A DNA stretch of 34,593 bases from Candidatus Ruminococcus avistercoris (GTDB lineage: Bacteria > Bacillota > Clostridia > Lachnospirales > Lachnospiraceae), in contig DWVJ01000030.1 in the NCBI GenBank assembly GCA_019120315.1, positions 1 to 34,593 of the forward strand, in the 5' to 3' direction. The translations under genes and the position numbers were made by a program. This document shows, piece by piece, positions 32,309 to 34,593 of this stretch. Every line of letters starts with the position of its first letter. Within the stretch, counting starts at the first letter, position 1. Under the pieces are notes generated by a model. The model was not told the DNA's origin, did not search any database, and saw only the letters and a program-made list of their open reading frames with translations.

Positions 32309-32318
32309 AAGAGACGGG
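32288..32318 (-). terminator. Terminator-like hairpin facing the minus strand
   Basis: CCCGTCTC (32295-32302) pairs perfectly with GAGACGGG (32311-32318). The A-run at 32288-32293 would give a T tract only to minus-strand transcripts. It overlaps the 3' end of the HAD gene and has no minus-strand gene upstream within 700 bases. Confidence 0.5.
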
Positions 32319-32342
32319 AAGATTAGGAAAGGATGTGTTACC

Positions 32343-32888
32343 ATGGCATTGCCGCAGCAGAATAAAAGTTATACCATTGATGACATCTATCATCTGCCAG
32401 AGGGACAGCGTGCAGAGCTGATCGATGGCCAGATGTATATGATGGCGCCGCCCACACGCAGACATCAGCAGATGCTCTTGGCTCTTGGCCGTAAAATCGC
32501 AGACTATATCGATGAAAACGGAGGCTCCTGTGAAGTCGATATCGCTCCGTTTGCCGTATTTTTAAATGCGGATGATAAAAATTATGTCGAACCGGATATC
32601 AGCGTGATATGCGATGCGGACAAACTCACAGACAAGGGCTGTACCGGCGCGCCGGACTGGATCATTGAGATTGTCTCCCCCGGCAGCAGACGGATGGACT
32701 ATTATACCAAGCTGTTTAAGTACCGCACCGCCGGCGTTCGCGAATACTGGATCGTTGATCCGGAGAAAAACAGGATCATGGTCTATCTGTTCGAGTCCGA
32801 CGATACCCAGGAGTATACCTTCCTGGACAGCGTCAAAGCAGGAATTTATGAAGATCTGACGATTGATTTTCGTTCTATCAATATTTAA
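32343..32888 (+). CDS. Uma2-family (DUF820) predicted endonuclease-like protein
   Basis: This 181-residue protein matches the Uma2/DUF820 family: YTIDDIYHLPEGQRAELIDG near the N-terminus, then YVEPDISVICD and PDWIIEIVSPGSRRMDYYTK followed by YRTAGVREYWIVDPEK. The Glu, Asp and Glu-x-Val segments correspond to a PD-(D/E)XK-like restriction endonuclease fold. The family is widespread in many copies in cyanobacteria and occurs sporadically in Clostridia. Function is not established. ATG 32343 has a GGAAAGGA site about 10 bases upstream. It stands alone between a hairpin and a weak terminator. Confidence 0.85.
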   Translation: MALPQQNKSYTIDDIYHLPEGQRAELIDGQMYMMAPPTRRHQQMLLALGRKIADYIDENGGSCEVDIAPFAVFLNADDKNYVEPDISVICDADKLTDKGCTGAPDWIIEIVSPGSRRMDYYTKLFKYRTAGVREYWIVDPEKNRIMVYLFESDDTQEYTFLDSVKAGIYEDLTIDFRSINI

Positions 32889-32898
32889 GCAGACGGCC

Positions 32899-32938
32899 GC
32901 GGCTCTGCCATCTTCGGTGGCGGGGCCGCAGTCTATAT
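32899..32938 (+). terminator. Possible terminator of the Uma2-family gene
   Basis: GCGGCTCTGCCA (32899-32910) pairs with TGGCGGGGCCGC (32918-32929) using G-U pairs, with a 7-base loop. Only a weak T-containing tail follows. It begins 11 bases after the stop codon. Confidence 0.45.
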
Positions 32939-32944
32939 TGAAAC

Positions 32945-32988
32945 AAAAAAGCCCCGGAATCGCATGTAATATGCTTTTCCGGGACTTT
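32945..32988. terminator. Bidirectional terminator between the Uma2 gene and tRNA-Glu
   Basis: CCCGGAA (32953-32959) pairs with TTCCGGG (32977-32983) around a loop of about 17 bases. A T-run follows on the plus strand (32986-32990) and an A-run (32945-32950) gives T on the minus strand. It probably ends both the Uma2-family transcript and the tRNA-Glu transcript. Confidence 0.65.
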
Positions 32989-33003
32989 TTCCTGTTCCTG
33001 TAA

Positions 33004-33075
33004 CAGTCTGTAGGGGAATCGAACCCCTGTTTCCGCCGTGAGAGGGCGGCGTCTTAACCGCTTGACCAACAGACC
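33004..33075 (-). tRNA. tRNA-Glu (anticodon CTC)
   Basis: A 72-base cloverleaf begins GGTCTGTTGGTCAAGCGG, matching bacterial tRNA-Glu. The anticodon stem CCGCC/GGCGG encloses the loop CTCTCAC, giving anticodon CTC for GAG codons. The T arm has GGTTCGATTCC and the discriminator base is G. The first acceptor pair is G-U. CCA is not encoded. Confidence 0.93.
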
Positions 33076-33096
33076 TTATCTCGCTCGCGCTTTATT

Positions 33097-33125
33097 ATAA
33101 TACCCTACTTTTCATCCTTTTGCAA
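33097..33125 (-). promoter_or_regulatory. Promoter of tRNA-Glu
   Basis: On the minus strand TTGCAA (33120-33125) and TATTAT (33097-33102) are 17 bases apart, about 22 bases before the tRNA. Confidence 0.65.
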
Positions 33126-33190
33126 GTGTTTTTTTCATTTTTTTGAAATTTTTTTGCCATGGAAAGCGAGGAAGGATTCTTTGAGCCAGC

Positions 33191-33219
33191 TTGACTGCCC
33201 TGCAGCTTCATGGTAAAGT
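33191..33219 (+). promoter_or_regulatory. Promoter of the AAA-ATPase-like gene
   Basis: TTGACT (33191-33196) and TAAAGT (33214-33219) are 17 bases apart, 38 bases before the GTG start. Confidence 0.55.
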
Positions 33220-33257
33220 AAAAAAACAGGCTGCCAACGGAAAGGAGTGAGGGGAAG

Positions 33258-34593
33258 GTGAGAAAGAAACTGCCCATCGGAATAGAAAATTTTGGAGAAT
33301 TCTCTACAGAGGGCTTTTACTATGTAGATAAAACGCCGTTCATAAAAGAACTCTTGCAGAGCTGGGGAAAGGTTAACCTGTTTACCCGCCCAAGACGCTT
33401 TGGCAAGTCCCTTAACATGAGTATGCTGAAGAACTTTTTTGAGATTGGAAATATACCGGAGTTGTTTGCCGGTTTAAAGATCATGGAGGAAAAGGAACTG
33501 TGTGAAAAATATATGGGGAAGTTCCCTGTGATCTCCATCAGCCTGAAAAGTGTGGACGGTTTGAAATATGAAGCTGCAGTTGCCGCTCTGCGCCGGGTAA
33601 TCGGGAACGAGGCGTGCCGCTTTGACTTTCTGGCTGAAAGTGAGCGGCTTGGCCAGAATGATAAAGGATTGTATTCAGGGTTGACAGATGTCAAAGATGG
33701 AAAATTTCTCATGACAGATGATCTTCTGACAGACAGCTTGCAAACGCTCTCCCAGCTTCTTGAAAAACACTATGGCCAAAAAGTCATCCTGTTGCTCGAT
33801 GAGTATGATGTCCCGCTGGATAAAGCGTTTCAGGGCGGATACTATGATGAGATGGTAAGCCTCATCCGCAACCTGCTGGGCAATGCGCTGAAAACGAACG
33901 ACAGCCTTTATTTTGCTGTTCTTACCGGATGTCTGCGGATCTCGAAAGAGAGCATCTTCACCGGGCTGAACAACCTGAAGGTACACACAATCTCTGACGT
34001 CCGGTATGATGAGTATTTCGGCTTTACCAATGCAGATGTGGATCAATTGCTGGAATTCTACGGATTATCCTCTTATAAAAATATGATCCGGGATTGGTAT
34101 GACGGGTACCGCTTTGGGGATACCGACGTATATTGTCCATGGGATGTGATCAATTACTGCGATGAGCTGCTGGCAGCGCCGAATACTCCCCCCAAAAACT
34201 ACTGGGCCAACACCAGCGGCAATGACCTGGTCCGCCGCATGTTGAAGAATGCGAGCCTGACAACGAAAAACGAAGTCGAAGAGCTGTTAAACGGCGGGCA
34301 GATCACCAAACGCATCAAACAGGAACTGACCTACAGGGAGATCGATGACAGCATCGAACATGTATGGAGCGTGCTGTATGCCACAGGTTATCTGACAGGG
34401 AAGCACGCGGAGCAGGAGGATGCGGATATCTTCCGGCTGTGGATCCCCAATGGAGAGATTCGGAAACTGTTTTATGAACTGGTGGAAGACTGGTTCCGCG
34501 AGGTGACGCGCTCCGATACTGCAAGGATCAGCCGCTTCTGCGGGGCATTTCCGGCTGGTGATACCGATACGATCCAGGAGATGCTTAGCGATT
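33258..34593 (+). CDS. AAA-ATPase-like (PF09820-type) protein, cut by the window edge
   Basis: The frame stays open from GTG 33258 to the end (445 codons). A purine-rich site (AAAGGAG and GGGGAAG) lies just upstream. The start MRKKLPIGIENFGEF followed by YYVDKTPFIKELL is the standard N-terminus of the AAA-ATPase-like family of gut anaerobes. A degenerate Walker A is RPRRFGKSLNMSML near 45, Walker B is VILLLDEYDVPL near 180, and the sensor-like segment is LTGCLRISKESIFTGLNN. WYDGYRFGDTDVYCPWDVIN is another family hallmark. Relatives end with a PD-(D/E)XK-like nuclease domain (PF08011); that part would lie mainly beyond the window. Function is unknown, and the family is often present in many variable copies. 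Confidence 0.88.
   Translation, partial: MRKKLPIGIENFGEFSTEGFYYVDKTPFIKELLQSWGKVNLFTRPRRFGKSLNMSMLKNFFEIGNIPELFAGLKIMEEKELCEKYMGKFPVISISLKSVDGLKYEAAVAALRRVIGNEACRFDFLAESERLGQNDKGLYSGLTDVKDGKFLMTDDLLTDSLQTLSQLLEKHYGQKVILLLDEYDVPLDKAFQGGYYDEMVSLIRNLLGNALKTNDSLYFAVLTGCLRISKESIFTGLNNLKVHTISDVRYDEYFGFTNADVDQLLEFYGLSSYKNMIRDWYDGYRFGDTDVYCPWDVINYCDELLAAPNTPPKNYWANTSGNDLVRRMLKNASLTTKNEVEELLNGGQITKRIKQELTYREIDDSIEHVWSVLYATGYLTGKHAEQEDADIFRLWIPNGEIRKLFYELVEDWFREVTRSDTARISRFCGAFPAGDTDTIQEMLSD

Overview
The window looks like chromosomal DNA of a gut-type anaerobic Clostridia bacterium, most likely Lachnospiraceae. The signs are strong AGGAGG-type ribosome binding sites, frequent GTG/TTG starts, an A-type RNase P RNA, an ATCase with a PyrI regulatory chain, the dgt-dnaG-rpoD gene order, an [FeFe] hydrogenase, and protein families I know best from Lachnospiraceae. 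Genus and species cannot be fixed from the sequence alone.

Positions 1-2560 are an accessory scar. It holds the first codons of a probable IS256-type transposase, a frameshifted RDD-like membrane gene, an internally deleted MobA/MobL relaxase, an apparently intact DinJ/YafQ-type toxin-antitoxin pair with its own promoter and operator-like repeats, and a SpoIID-like gene whose 3' part has been replaced. A tRNA-Leu and a lactate/malate dehydrogenase follow on the minus strand, each with its own promoter and terminator.

Positions 3997-13759 are core genes on the plus strand: lrgAB, then dgt-dnaG-rpoD-trmK-nif3-like-uridine kinase-like, then rnpB, maf and a thioesterase. The convergent pyrBI operon (13795-15155) shares a bidirectional terminator with that run. 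From a promoter back to back with that of pyrB runs a plus-strand operon, folC-pheA-DUF815 ATPase-ppx/gppA-ppk1 (15340-22807), joining folate and phenylalanine synthesis with polyphosphate turnover and an ATPase of unknown role.

Positions 22859-25728 hold a long hairpin overlapping a promoter in front of a 52-codon orphan ORF, then a PHP phosphoesterase and a HAD phosphatase from divergent promoters, then rpiA. From 25769 a promoter precedes six tightly packed genes. The first three encode a lipoprotein-dependent ABC importer. The next two encode a GltD/NfnB-like flavoprotein with an N-terminal NuoF-like Fe-S domain and a multicluster [FeFe] hydrogenase, and the sixth encodes a HAD hydrolase. 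The flavoprotein-hydrogenase pair resembles the poorly characterised glutamate-synthase-linked (group A2) hydrogenases and is the most interesting system here.

The right end has a stand-alone Uma2-family protein, a tRNA-Glu, and an AAA-ATPase-like gene cut by the window edge. No stretch over 300 bases lacks a gene or RNA. I saw no CRISPR array, rRNA, phage module or riboswitch.
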